DNA of 64,000 nt from Granulosicoccus sp045106855 (GTDB lineage Bacteria; Pseudomonadota; Gammaproteobacteria; Granulosicoccales; Granulosicoccaceae), in the NCBI GenBank assembly GCA_045106855.1, contig JBGCFI010000074.1:1-64000 (forward strand), given 5' to 3'. Shown here one piece after another: positions 55,526-64,000 of this stretch. The notes beneath the pieces were generated by a model. The model saw only the letters and a list, made by a program, of their open reading frames with translations, did not search any database and had not been told where the DNA came from. The first letter of the stretch is position 1. The number at the start of each line of letters is the position of its first letter. The translations under genes were made by a program, and so were the position numbers.

Positions 55526-55538
55526 ACAGGCAATTGAT

Positions 55539-56279
55539 TCAGAGGCTTCTCTCAAGATTCATTTGAAAGACCCTGATCTCTGCATTGGCAGATGTCAGGA
55601 AGAGTCCCTCATAGAATCCTTGTAGGACCTCAATCCTATGATCATCTGTGTGTTTTAGTTCAGATAGCGGTGCAAAATATTCTCGCATCAGTTCGCGATA
55701 GTCTCGCGCAGCATCTGACCAGTGCTTGTCGGGCGTATCCAACAGCGATTTAACGGTGTCGCGGAACGCACTTCGCCCTTCTAGCGAATCAATAATTCCA
55801 TCAATATCATTGATTATTTTAGGCATTAGCATGCAATCCGCAAATGTATTTATAACGTGATGACGCCAACCTGTATTACTGCTCATAAGCGTTGGTAATT
55901 GCCCATTGACCATCAACAATGCCGGGCAGGTATGACAAGCATGTGTGTCGTGTGTTCCACTAACCGATTGCCAGTATGCGTCTGTATGAGATACCGTGAT
56001 GCCAGGCGCTAAGTTTTCGAGCGTTTTAAGTCTATCCATCAATGCAAATATTCTACAGGCTGACAGATATCGCCGTTGTCCGTACCACACTATGCGTTTG
56101 TAGTCGTCACCGCCCGGTAGTCTGCGGGTACGATTTCCCGTAGTATCAATCATGACGCGGACATTACGTTGCGCGCCTGTAGTACGATCGGTGTAGGTCC
56201 TGCGTGTGGCCTCCTGAGAAAGCTGATTGAGCCTGCGCTGAAAATCATCAATATTCTGGCGATATTTAGACGTGTCCAT
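55539..56279 (-). CDS. protein of unknown function
   Basis: 246 residues, convergent with the P450 and separated by only 13 bp. No family recognised. The N-terminal part is rich in Arg and Thr (QEATRRTYTDRTTGAQRNVR); a central HDTHACHTCP holds a CxxC with flanking His, which could bind metal; the C-terminal half is mainly helical and charged. No signal peptide or membrane segment. The long uninterrupted frame on this strand and the lack of a competing frame support a real gene. Confidence 0.6.
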   Translation of the reverse strand: MDTSKYRQNIDDFQRRLNQLSQEATRRTYTDRTTGAQRNVRVMIDTTGNRTRRLPGGDDYKRIVWYGQRRYLSACRIFALMDRLKTLENLAPGITVSHTDAYWQSVSGTHDTHACHTCPALLMVNGQLPTLMSSNTGWRHHVINTFADCMLMPKIINDIDGIIDSLEGRSAFRDTVKSLLDTPDKHWSDAARDYRELMREYFAPLSELKHTDDHRIEVLQGFYEGLFLTSANAEIRVFQMNLERSL

Positions 56280-56614
56280 GCTTGCTCCCGAATCTTACTG
56301 CAAGGTTGCCGGAAACCTATCATGTGATTACGGGTGTGTCGCGTGATTATTCACATCAAAAGGGGTAATAAGTTCTTTCTGGTTCTGAATTTATACTGAA
56401 TAGGCGTTTGAGTACCAGATTTCCCTAAAATGGGTTAACGTAACAGTCTGGTTTAACCTCTTTAGAGAGATTAACAGGATTTCGATGGTCAAAAAATGCA
56501 CAGGCACCAAGAAATTTTATATCTAGACACAAATAGGAATAGTCTTAAGGATATATCTTCATAAGTATTTTTGACTCTCCATAAACACAATTTTCTCTGA
56601 GCGATAAATTAGTC
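56280..56614. other. divergent AT-rich intergenic region
   Basis: 335 bp between divergent genes with no supported ORF. It is AT-rich and should hold promoters for both sides. No clear palindrome or RNA gene is seen. Confidence 0.4.
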
Positions 56615-57169
56615 ATGTTGTCAAGAATTACCCTGATACTTTTGTGTCTCTTGCAAATTCAATGCACCTCACAAGTAGATCAACAGCACAGTAGTGAATT
56701 AAAACCTTTCTTCGGAACCTACACCGGAAATTCTATTAACGTCGTCAAAGGTGAAGTCTCCGAGAGAGATTTGGCGGTCGTGATAAAGCCGTGGGAAAAA
56801 AACGGGTTCACGATTGGTTGGACTGCCATCACTTACCGCCCGGACGGCAAACAGAAGAGAAATGAAACATCCATAAATTTTTCCCCGTCATCACGTCCCG
56901 GGATCTTTGCATCGGCAATGAAAAAAAATGTCTTTGGTCACACTGTATCCTACGACCCGGTTGCACAGAACGGCGCTCCGTTTGTATGGGCAGGGCTTGA
57001 AGGTATGACGCTAACGGTGCGAGCACTTTATGTCCTGGATTCTGGTGACTATGAAATTCACACTTACAAAAGAACATTACAAGAAGGCGGTTTAGCACTT
57101 GATTTTGATCGAATACGTAACGGTGAAACTATGACCGAGGTTCAAGCTATGCTTACTCCGGAGAAGTAA
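56615..57169 (+). CDS. putative small lipoprotein of unknown function
   Basis: 184 residues. The N-terminus LSRITLILLCLLQIQCTSQ is a short lipoprotein signal with Cys at position 17. The mature part is probably beta-rich (FFGTYTGNSINVVKGEV, then ITYRPDGKQKRNETSINFSP and MTLTVRALYVLDSGDYEIHT), like small lipocalin-like or ligand-binding periplasmic proteins, but no family is recognised. It precedes the GH3 gene by 67 bp on the same strand and may be coexpressed. Confidence 0.6.
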   Translation: MLSRITLILLCLLQIQCTSQVDQQHSSELKPFFGTYTGNSINVVKGEVSERDLAVVIKPWEKNGFTIGWTAITYRPDGKQKRNETSINFSPSSRPGIFASAMKKNVFGHTVSYDPVAQNGAPFVWAGLEGMTLTVRALYVLDSGDYEIHTYKRTLQEGGLALDFDRIRNGETMTEVQAMLTPEK

Positions 57170-57236
57170 TAGCTTCTGTTTTACATTTGCCAGGATCGAC
57201 AAACCGACATATACAAGACAAAAAATTCCAGTCGAA

Positions 57237-59609
57237 ATGATTGATTACAAAAATCCAGCCCTATCTCCTGAACGACGGGTTGATGACTTGATCGCTCATC
57301 TGAACCTGGACGAAAAACTCGCTCAACTTCACGCACTTTGGTTATGCCTTGATGAGTCCGGTGAGCATGTCCCCCGAGCAGATCAGTTCACCGGAAGCAG
57401 TGATTCCGAAACTATAAAACAGCGATTGATGCACGGTCTCGGTCAGATAACGCGACCCTTAGGGACACGAAGCATTACACCTCTGAAAGGTGTTCGTGCA
57501 TTAAATTCTCTTCAGAAGTTTCTTGTTGAAGAAACTAACTGGGGTATTCCGGTTTTATCCCACGAAGAATGTCTCTCGGGCTTGATGGCACGCGATGCGA
57601 CATTGTTCCCCTCCTCGCTTGCCTACGGCGCCACTTGGAATCCCGACCTTATCCATCAAGTTGGCGAAGCCATCGGCATTGAAACGCTATCTGTTGGAGC
57701 ACGCCAGGGGCTGGCACCGGTACTTGATGTAGCGCGAGATGCAAGATGGGGTCGAACAGAAGAGACATTTGGCGAAGATCCTTACCTTACCGGTGTACTG
57801 GCTACGCGCTATGTGCAGGGCCTGCAAGGTGAAAATCGAAGAGTACTGGCAACGTTAAAACATTATGTCGGTCATTCGTTTAGCGAAGGTGGAAGAAACC
57901 ACGCCCCAGTGCACTTAGGCTGGAGAGAACTAAACGATGACTTTATGCTGCCTTTCGAAATGGCCGTAAAGCTGGGCAATGCCGGCTCCGTCATGCCTGC
58001 CTATCATGACATCGACAATGAGCCCGTTCATGCATCACGATTTCTGCTGACCGATATATTGAGGAATACCTGGGGCTTTGACGGACTGATCGTCGCGGAC
58101 TATGTTGGGGTCACATTGTTGCAAACTCATCATAGAATTGCTGCAGACCGGGCGGAAGCGGCGGCCTTGTCGTTCAATGCCGGACTGGACGTGGAACTGC
58201 CGGGAGACGATTGCGCACCACACTTGAAAGAGGCTCTGGAACGAGGACTGATAAGCCTCGAAACCATTGATGCCACAGTGAAGCGCATTCTTCTGGAAAA
58301 ATTTCGTCTGGGATTGTTTGAATACCCGTACACCGACGAGCATGCTATAAACCTGCGAAGCGACGCCTCGCTTACGCTGGCGCGGACAGTAGCCGAGCAG
58401 TCAGTCACCATCATTGACAATAACGGAGTACTTCCACTGAGCGCTGATTCTCGCATTGCTGTCATCGGACCGACAGCCAATGACCCACTGGCACTTTTAG
58501 GGGATTACAGCTTTCCAGTACATCTGATTAATCAGAACGAAGTAGATGATGCTGCCAGCGTCATAACGATATTGAACGGGTTTCAAACCGTATGTGGCAA
58601 AGAGAGAATCACACACGCTCAAGGTTGTCATATCCTTGAAACACGAGGCGCTGGGGCACCGGTTTTTCCCGGCGATATAGATGACAACGTTAGCCTGGAT
58701 ATCCAATCGTTGTTGTCTACCCGACTGGATCTTATCGATGAAGCAATAAATGTCGCCAACGCTGCAGATATCATTGTTGTGTGCATCGGTGATCTGTCTG
58801 GCATCTTCCAGACGGGGACTGTTGGCGAAGGTTCGGATGCTGACACTCTGGATCTACCCGGTGTTCAACAAAATCTTCTTGAAGCCATAGTGGCCACAGG
58901 AAAGCCAGTTGTCGCCGTTCTGAGCAGTGGCCGACCTTATAACCTCGGCGGTCTGGAGTCCAGACTAGCAGCGCAAGTTATGACCTGGTTCGGTGGAGAA
59001 CAAGGAGGACTTGCGCTTGCCAATGTTATGACAGGTGCAGTGGAACCCTCAGGTAGATTAACACTATCAGTACCCAGAAGCGCGGGTGCCAGTCCCTATT
59101 TTTATAACCACAAATTCAAGAGTTCCGGCACACCTATCGCCAGACATTTTGGCAGTAATTACCCATTTGGACATGGTCACTCATACACAGAATTTACCTA
59201 TAACGACCTCAGCCTGGAAAAAGCGTCAGTCGACATTGAAAAAGGCGACATCAGGCTTTCGTTTGTCTTGCATAACGCTGGTAAGCGCGCTGGTATCGAG
59301 ATACCTCAACTGTACGTAAGGGACTGTCTGGCCTCGATGGTCAGACCAGTGAAAGAACTAAAAGGTTTCGGACGAGTGGAACTCGCAACCGGCCAACGTG
59401 CTCGTGTCAGCTTCATACTTCCTGTCGATATGCTCAATTTCACCGGCAGTGCCGGGGTGCGTATTGTTGAACCCGGCGAATTTGAAATATTGATCGGTGC
59501 ATCCAGCGCCGATATTCGCCTGCATACCCGTATACACGTGTCCGGACCGGTGCGCATTCTTGAAAAGTATTGGCGTATGGAAAGTACCTGCTCTATTGAA
59601 CATATCTGA
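57237..59609 (+). CDS. glycoside hydrolase family 3 (beta-glucosidase/xylosidase type)
   Basis: A 790-residue GH3 enzyme without signal peptide, so probably cytoplasmic. The N-terminal TIM barrel has LSHEECLSGLMA, DVARDARWGRTEETFGEDPY, LATLKHYVGHSFSEGGRNHA, and the nucleophile Asp in WGFDGLIVADYVG. The alpha/beta sandwich domain follows (EQSVTIIDNNGVLPL, IVVCIGDLSGIFQ), and a C-terminal fibronectin-III-like domain after FGHGHSYTEFTYNDL. Likely removes terminal beta-linked glucose or xylose from imported oligosaccharides; substrate unproven. Confidence 0.9.
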   Translation: MIDYKNPALSPERRVDDLIAHLNLDEKLAQLHALWLCLDESGEHVPRADQFTGSSDSETIKQRLMHGLGQITRPLGTRSITPLKGVRALNSLQKFLVEETNWGIPVLSHEECLSGLMARDATLFPSSLAYGATWNPDLIHQVGEAIGIETLSVGARQGLAPVLDVARDARWGRTEETFGEDPYLTGVLATRYVQGLQGENRRVLATLKHYVGHSFSEGGRNHAPVHLGWRELNDDFMLPFEMAVKLGNAGSVMPAYHDIDNEPVHASRFLLTDILRNTWGFDGLIVADYVGVTLLQTHHRIAADRAEAAALSFNAGLDVELPGDDCAPHLKEALERGLISLETIDATVKRILLEKFRLGLFEYPYTDEHAINLRSDASLTLARTVAEQSVTIIDNNGVLPLSADSRIAVIGPTANDPLALLGDYSFPVHLINQNEVDDAASVITILNGFQTVCGKERITHAQGCHILETRGAGAPVFPGDIDDNVSLDIQSLLSTRLDLIDEAINVANAADIIVVCIGDLSGIFQTGTVGEGSDADTLDLPGVQQNLLEAIVATGKPVVAVLSSGRPYNLGGLESRLAAQVMTWFGGEQGGLALANVMTGAVEPSGRLTLSVPRSAGASPYFYNHKFKSSGTPIARHFGSNYPFGHGHSYTEFTYNDLSLEKASVDIEKGDIRLSFVLHNAGKRAGIEIPQLYVRDCLASMVRPVKELKGFGRVELATGQRARVSFILPVDMLNFTGSAGVRIVEPGEFEILIGASSADIRLHTRIHVSGPVRILEKYWRMESTCSIEHI

Positions 59610-59866
59610 CAAAGGTATTCTGACGCAAACCTGCCGTAGCACTGCGCAATCAATTACACTACCAGCACGATCACAGCACGTGTTGCCTACGCTGGCCTCC
59701 CTACCTGATGCGATCTAATTTTCCTTACTATGTGCGGCGATGTTTACAACACCTTGAACTATCACACAGGTTTGCTGACTTGCTCAATGGTATACACATA
59801 AATCTTTCTAGACCAATTCTTACTAACACTCTTTGTTTTCATTAGTGCTACTGTGGTATCGACATA

Positions 59867-60856
59867 ATGACTAAAATCACCGTATCCCTTGAGGATATAG
59901 AATTAGCCAGCAAAAAAGCCCTGATTAGTCATGGTGCATTGGAGTGGATAGCTACCGAGGTTGCAAAAGCCATTCGCATGGCCGAAGCCACTGGCAATAT
60001 CATTTGCGGATTGTACTATCTGGAAAGTTACTGCACTCAACTAAAAACCGGCCGAGTCAATGGAACGGTTGAGCCAGTAATTACTCGTCCCAGAACTGCC
60101 ATAGTGAAGGTAGACGCAGGTTTCGGATTTGCACAATCTGCATTTTTCAAAGCTCTGCCAGAAGCTCTGGGTGTTGTGAACGAGGCTGGGACCTGTTCTC
60201 TAGCTGTCTGTCATTCTCATACGTGTACATCACTGGGATACTTTACGGAACAGATTGCGGCGGCAGGGCTAATCGGTATCGGGTTCACCAATGCTTCTGC
60301 CGTTGTATCTCCTCCGGGCGGCCATAAAGCCGTTCTGGGTACTAATCCGATAGCAATGTCCATTCCTGATAAATCTGGGGGTATTGCTTTTCAATTTGAT
60401 CAAAGTACCAGCGCTGTAGCACTTGGCAAGATTACAATGGCAGCGGCAGCTGGTGAAAATATTCCACTTGGCTGGGCAATTGATGACAAAGGCGAACCAA
60501 CAATAAATCCGGGTGAAGCATTAAAAGGCTCACTGGTTTCGACGGGTGGGTACAAGGGGTACGGCTTTGGTTTGATGGCCGAAATTCTGGCCGCGGCTGT
60601 TACCGGGAGCGTCAACTCGCTCGATGTCAAGGGACTCAAACTGCCAGATGGACCGCCGCATAATCTGGGACAGTTCTACTTTCTGCTGGATCCCAATGCT
60701 ATATCGGGTGACGAGTTCTGGGTGCGTCTCGCTCGCTTGAGTGACGCAATTGACGAGCAGGAAGGCGCCCGTTTGCCGGGTAAAAACCGGGTACTGCCTG
60801 ATGCTGTTGAGATTGATTCAAGACTATGGGAGCTGACGCAGTCACTCGGAACCTAG
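59867..60856 (+). CDS. Ldh2/malate-dehydrogenase-type oxidoreductase
   Basis: A 329-residue NAD(P)-dependent oxidoreductase of the Ldh2/YlbC/DpkA superfamily (non-Rossmann fold). Family blocks: an HSHTCTSLGYFTEQIAAAGL region with the catalytic His, IGIGFTNASAVVSPPGGHKA, LGTNPIAMSIPD, and STGGYKGYGFGLMAEILAA. Substrates in this family include lactate, malate, ureidoglycolate and cyclic imino acids, so the reaction cannot be fixed. It is a single gene between the GH3 and the amine oxidase, which is on the other strand. Confidence 0.82.
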   Translation: MTKITVSLEDIELASKKALISHGALEWIATEVAKAIRMAEATGNIICGLYYLESYCTQLKTGRVNGTVEPVITRPRTAIVKVDAGFGFAQSAFFKALPEALGVVNEAGTCSLAVCHSHTCTSLGYFTEQIAAAGLIGIGFTNASAVVSPPGGHKAVLGTNPIAMSIPDKSGGIAFQFDQSTSAVALGKITMAAAAGENIPLGWAIDDKGEPTINPGEALKGSLVSTGGYKGYGFGLMAEILAAAVTGSVNSLDVKGLKLPDGPPHNLGQFYFLLDPNAISGDEFWVRLARLSDAIDEQEGARLPGKNRVLPDAVEIDSRLWELTQSLGT

Positions 60857-60990
60857 TCAAGAATGACTGCACCCTGAACGTCGACACTCTGCAACACTTG
60901 CAAACATACCCATTTTTGGTTTGTTCACCGCATCGCCTTTAGGTCGCAAGGTCGATGCAGTGGTAAGTTATACCGTCACGTCTCAAATCA

Positions 60991-62901
60991 CTACTTGCAG
61001 GAAGTAGAAGCCGGAATGTCCATCGCCGGGCTGAGGTCGAAAAAGCCTGACGGCTTTAGCGTAAATCCAATACTTGCTACGGGCATCACCGGCCAGTCTT
61101 CGAGACTCGGCAAGTGATTATGACCCATCACATACCAAAGCACGACATCGGTATTATCAATCGATCGATTCTTTTGTGTCCATTCAGGAAGCCCCGTACC
61201 TCCGACATGTTGATTGGGGTACTTTCCGGCTGGCCAGTTTTCATCACGATCGTAAGGAGTTACCCAAAGATGGTTCCACATATAGCCAGCACGCTGTTTT
61301 ATTGATGAACCTTCGGTAGCGAACGGGAGAATATTTTCTCCGGCCATAAGTTTGTATCCAGTAGGTCCACCCATCGCGTTCTTTCGTTCATTACTGATGA
61401 CTTTCCAAAAGCGTCCTGACATGGGATCGATAAGACGTTTTGCCTGTTGCTCAGTGTTCAGCTTTGTCTGTTCCCCGTAAAAAGCATTACCCCATGGATT
61501 CTCATCGGCTGGTGCTGGCAGTGTATTGACCTCCACCACGGTGTTGGCTGTGCCATCAATTTGAGTGTCTAGCCGGGTACAGAAAAAATGCTGATGATTA
61601 GGACCATATAAATTAGGCGCTAGCGCCGTACCATATTTCAGAGTGTCGCCATCGAACATAGCGCCGGTAGACAGAATTCCCGTGAGTTTGATTTCATTCT
61701 CGATACGTCCATCCTGATAGAAGTACCAGTAAATACCGTACTCATAATTGCCCACGGTACAAATAAAACTCACGACCAGTCGACGTAGGCGTCGCACCTC
61801 TACATCCTCGGTTCGAAAATCCGTATGTTTCCAGGATATACCAGCATCTTCCTCGTGAATGCAGATGGCTTGTGGAATTTGTACAACCTCTCCCGCCGCA
61901 TCGCAAACATGCGCATCCATGTAGTGGATTTCACCCAGACAGTCACAACCCAGTTTGAGCGAGTTTGCGAGCATGCCCAAGCCATACTCGCCAACATCAA
62001 AGGCATTCTTGCGTGCCTGAGTTGAAGAGGGATCTCCATAAGGAACAGTCATCTCCGCCAGCGATGCTCGATATAGAACAGGTCTAACCTCTCCACCCTC
62101 TGTGTAGCTCACTGTATTGATAACCAGACCTTCCCGTGTGCTCCATCCAACACGTAAGTCCCACTTCTGCCAACTTATTCTATCCCCATCGACCTTGAAG
62201 CTCGGGCCATCAGGCTGAACAATCTCAATGGGTTTGACGCCTTCTCGTGGGTTATCAACAAACTTCCTCGACCAGTCTCCCGACTCGGCAGGCACCGGAA
62301 ATACTTTCTCGTCGTCGATACGTATGACTTTACTCGTGGCCAGATCCACGATTACGGAAAGCCCATCAATCGGCCTTGCATATTGATTGTCACCGGGTTT
62401 GTCATGTACCCATACCATACCGCGAACAATCCGGTGTTCGTTTTCTACTGGATCGCCATAATTTCCTGACGACCAAGGGTCGACGGTAACGAGGTCCATA
62501 TCAGTAATTCCCCGTTTTGCCAACGCTGCCTGAAATCCTTCATCTTCGCGGATTGTAGCTTCAGCCTCGAAAAACTCATCCAGGATTATTGCAGGCTGTA
62601 CTCCCTCTATACGGGTCCAATCCGAAAAATCACCACTTGTGATAGAGACAGTTACCTCGTGCGTTGAACCGTCAGAAAGATCCAGCAGAATAATATCTAC
62701 GGCCCTGTCAAATGGTGACCCTGGCTTGAACTGGATAACATCTGACTTTTGTGGTGGATGCAAATTGACGCTGCCAAAACGCATCTTAGTCCCGAACCGG
62801 GAGTCAGCCTTGACTAGCGCAACGGCAGCAGCTGACTCAGCCTCTGACAGCCTGTCTAATGGGTGGGTCGCTGGTGAAATATTGATCTGCAAGTCGTTCA
62901 T
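60991..62901 (-). CDS. copper-containing primary amine oxidase
   Basis: A 636-residue copper amine oxidase, converting primary amines to aldehydes with release of ammonia and H2O2. The topaquinone precursor Tyr lies in VGNYEYGIYWYFYQDG. Copper-ligand His candidates are in PNHQHFFCTRLD (HxH) and the later GHNHLPSLEDWPVMP. The N-terminal regions carry the usual small accessory domains. There is no signal peptide, so it is probably cytoplasmic, as in arylamine or tyramine oxidases of Gram-positive type. Aromatic amines (e.g. phenylethylamine) would feed the paa route; inferred. Confidence 0.9.
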   Translation of the reverse strand: MNDLQINISPATHPLDRLSEAESAAAVALVKADSRFGTKMRFGSVNLHPPQKSDVIQFKPGSPFDRAVDIILLDLSDGSTHEVTVSITSGDFSDWTRIEGVQPAIILDEFFEAEATIREDEGFQAALAKRGITDMDLVTVDPWSSGNYGDPVENEHRIVRGMVWVHDKPGDNQYARPIDGLSVIVDLATSKVIRIDDEKVFPVPAESGDWSRKFVDNPREGVKPIEIVQPDGPSFKVDGDRISWQKWDLRVGWSTREGLVINTVSYTEGGEVRPVLYRASLAEMTVPYGDPSSTQARKNAFDVGEYGLGMLANSLKLGCDCLGEIHYMDAHVCDAAGEVVQIPQAICIHEEDAGISWKHTDFRTEDVEVRRLRRLVVSFICTVGNYEYGIYWYFYQDGRIENEIKLTGILSTGAMFDGDTLKYGTALAPNLYGPNHQHFFCTRLDTQIDGTANTVVEVNTLPAPADENPWGNAFYGEQTKLNTEQQAKRLIDPMSGRFWKVISNERKNAMGGPTGYKLMAGENILPFATEGSSIKQRAGYMWNHLWVTPYDRDENWPAGKYPNQHVGGTGLPEWTQKNRSIDNTDVVLWYVMGHNHLPSLEDWPVMPVASIGFTLKPSGFFDLSPAMDIPASTSCK

Positions 62902-63104
62902 GGGATTACGGCTCCGATTGCGGTTCTGGCAGCGGATTGAGAAATCTCAGCTAACTGATGCTGCCACCTGATTATACAAACGCTGAGCCTGAAGTCCATA
63001 CCGCAGACTAGTCTGCACGAACAATTTACGCAAACACAAGATCCTAAGCAGATCCTGCACTAACAGGACAAATGCACTGCAGAATTCAACCGCGTGACCT
63101 TGTA

Positions 63105-64000
63105 TTACGGAACATCCTGTTCATTCTGAAAAGATGATGGTCCTACTTTTGTCACTAAATTCCTGAAATGACGGTCAAGTACGGTCGCCACTCGGTACAA
63201 AGGCTCAGGCTCATCCTCAGTGAAGTCATCGTGCAATACACTATCAAGCGTTTCTACCACTAGACTGCCAGTAGTAAGACGTAACCACTGTTGTGCAAGA
63301 TTACGGGATTCCGAGTACTCCTCACTCTGAATCAGCAGAATATCGGTGTTACACGGCACCGCTTCATAGTCACTCGAAATCTTGTTCTGCCATTCCAGGA
63401 GTTTCATGTAATGGTCAAGATCCTTGTCGAAGTTTCTCTCTATTGCGATGGATGCCCTCAAATACAATCGACCCAGTCTCCCAGCCTTCAGATGCTGAAG
63501 TGCCCTGACAGCAGGTGCCATTGGACCTTTAGCTGAAAAAAGGTGTTTAATTCGACCAACTGACGTTTCAGGTGCATCATGATCTATGACAGTAAGCAGT
63601 TGCACATCATGGCCTTTTCTTAATAACTGGTTTGTTAGCTCGAAGGCTAAGTGGGTTCCCATACACATGCCAGCAACTACACATCGCCGTCCTGGACAAA
63701 GCTGAGTCCACTCTTCTGCCAGGTGTCTTGCATAAGCCGTTATACTCTGGTGATTCATTATTTCATCCGGGCTTATGCTGTAAACCGGAATTGAAGCATC
63801 CATTTTGGACAACATTGGCATAAAATAAATTTCCGTAACACCTGCTGGTGGTATGAGCAGAAGCGGTGTCATATCAGAACCTTCCTGCAACGAAATTATT
63901 GTTCGCTCTCCAATAGAAAATTGCGCATTCTCTCTAGACAAAGCTATTTGTGGCTCAATATAACTCGCTAGGTTTTCGAGGGTAGGATTGTGCAGAAAAT
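63105..64000 (-). CDS. carrier-protein tail plus thioesterase domain of a multidomain synthase (partial)
   Basis: The frame is open from 63105 to the window edge, so the gene is truncated on its 5' side. The edge encodes FLHNPTLENLASYIE, the usual C-terminal helix of a peptidyl or acyl carrier protein. A thioesterase domain follows: VVAGMCMGTHLAFELTNQLL (nucleophile elbow with Cys instead of Ser), VIDHDAPE, and a candidate catalytic His in VLHDDFTED. So this is the C-terminus of an NRPS- or PKS-like protein ending in PCP-TE. An apparent TTG start at 63941 would make a free thioesterase but would cut off the carrier tail. Confidence 0.75.
   Translation of the reverse strand, partial: FLHNPTLENLASYIEPQIALSRENAQFSIGERTIISLQEGSDMTPLLLIPPAGVTEIYFMPMLSKMDASIPVYSISPDEIMNHQSITAYARHLAEEWTQLCPGRRCVVAGMCMGTHLAFELTNQLLRKGHDVQLLTVIDHDAPETSVGRIKHLFSAKGPMAPAVRALQHLKAGRLGRLYLRASIAIERNFDKDLDHYMKLLEWQNKISSDYEAVPCNTDILLIQSEEYSESRNLAQQWLRLTTGSLVVETLDSVLHDDFTEDEPEPLYRVATVLDRHFRNLVTKVGPSSFQNEQDVP

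Overview
The window reads as an accessory and catabolic region of a Gram-negative, probably marine, gammaproteobacterium. The evidence is lipoproteins and an OmpA-type envelope protein, a TRAP transporter, aerobic CoA-dependent aromatic catabolism of the box and paa types, and a Pfa-type (polyunsaturated-fatty-acid-like) megasynthase. The taxonomic guess is inference only; there is no rRNA or tRNA in the window.

Left edge, 1-6958: a frameshifted Tn3-family transposase abuts the C-terminal half of an AbrB-type membrane protein. Then come a membrane-anchored Mrr-like domain protein, a PIN-toxin/HTH-antitoxin pair, a DUF4384 lipoprotein with an OmpA-type partner, and a D-2-hydroxyacid dehydrogenase. 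An unusual two-hairpin repeat element carries tandem arrays on both flanks (6563-6905).

Aromatic catabolon, 6959-32420, all on the minus strand. The benzoate arm has benzoate-CoA ligase, boxC/boxB/boxA, a hotdog thioesterase, the regulator boxR and a hydratase/dehydrogenase. The phenylacetate arm has paaJ, paaK, paaABCDE, an extra PaaA/PaaC-like ferritin, paaZ and paaY. A three-gene TRAP transporter and an SDR lie between the arms, with an intrinsic terminator/attenuator between dctP and dctQ. BoxD, PaaG and PaaX/PaaR are not in the window.

Megasynthase region, 32725-51094. After a decayed flavin monooxygenase and a DUF2783-like gene, a minus-strand run reads in transcription order: feruloyl-CoA-synthase-like ligase, Rieske oxygenase, small ORF, PfaD-type enoyl reductase, KS-AT-ACP, KR, KS-CLF-AT-DH, and a small repeat protein. 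The KS-AT-ACP frame stops just before the KR frame, and KR has no credible start of its own. The junction carries an in-frame T TTT TTC slippery heptamer, a 5-nt spacer and a strong stem-loop, with the 0-frame TAG in the spacer. This looks like a programmed -1 frameshift yielding both KS-AT-ACP and a PfaA-like KS-AT-ACP-KR. It is the most interesting signal here.

Right part, 51402-64000: a RibH2-type lumazine synthase, a phenol-hydroxylase-type flavin monooxygenase, a P450 lacking the usual I-helix Thr, two genes of unknown function, a GH3 glycosidase, an Ldh2-type dehydrogenase, a copper amine oxidase, and at the edge the carrier-protein tail plus a Cys-nucleophile-type thioesterase domain of a truncated multidomain synthase.
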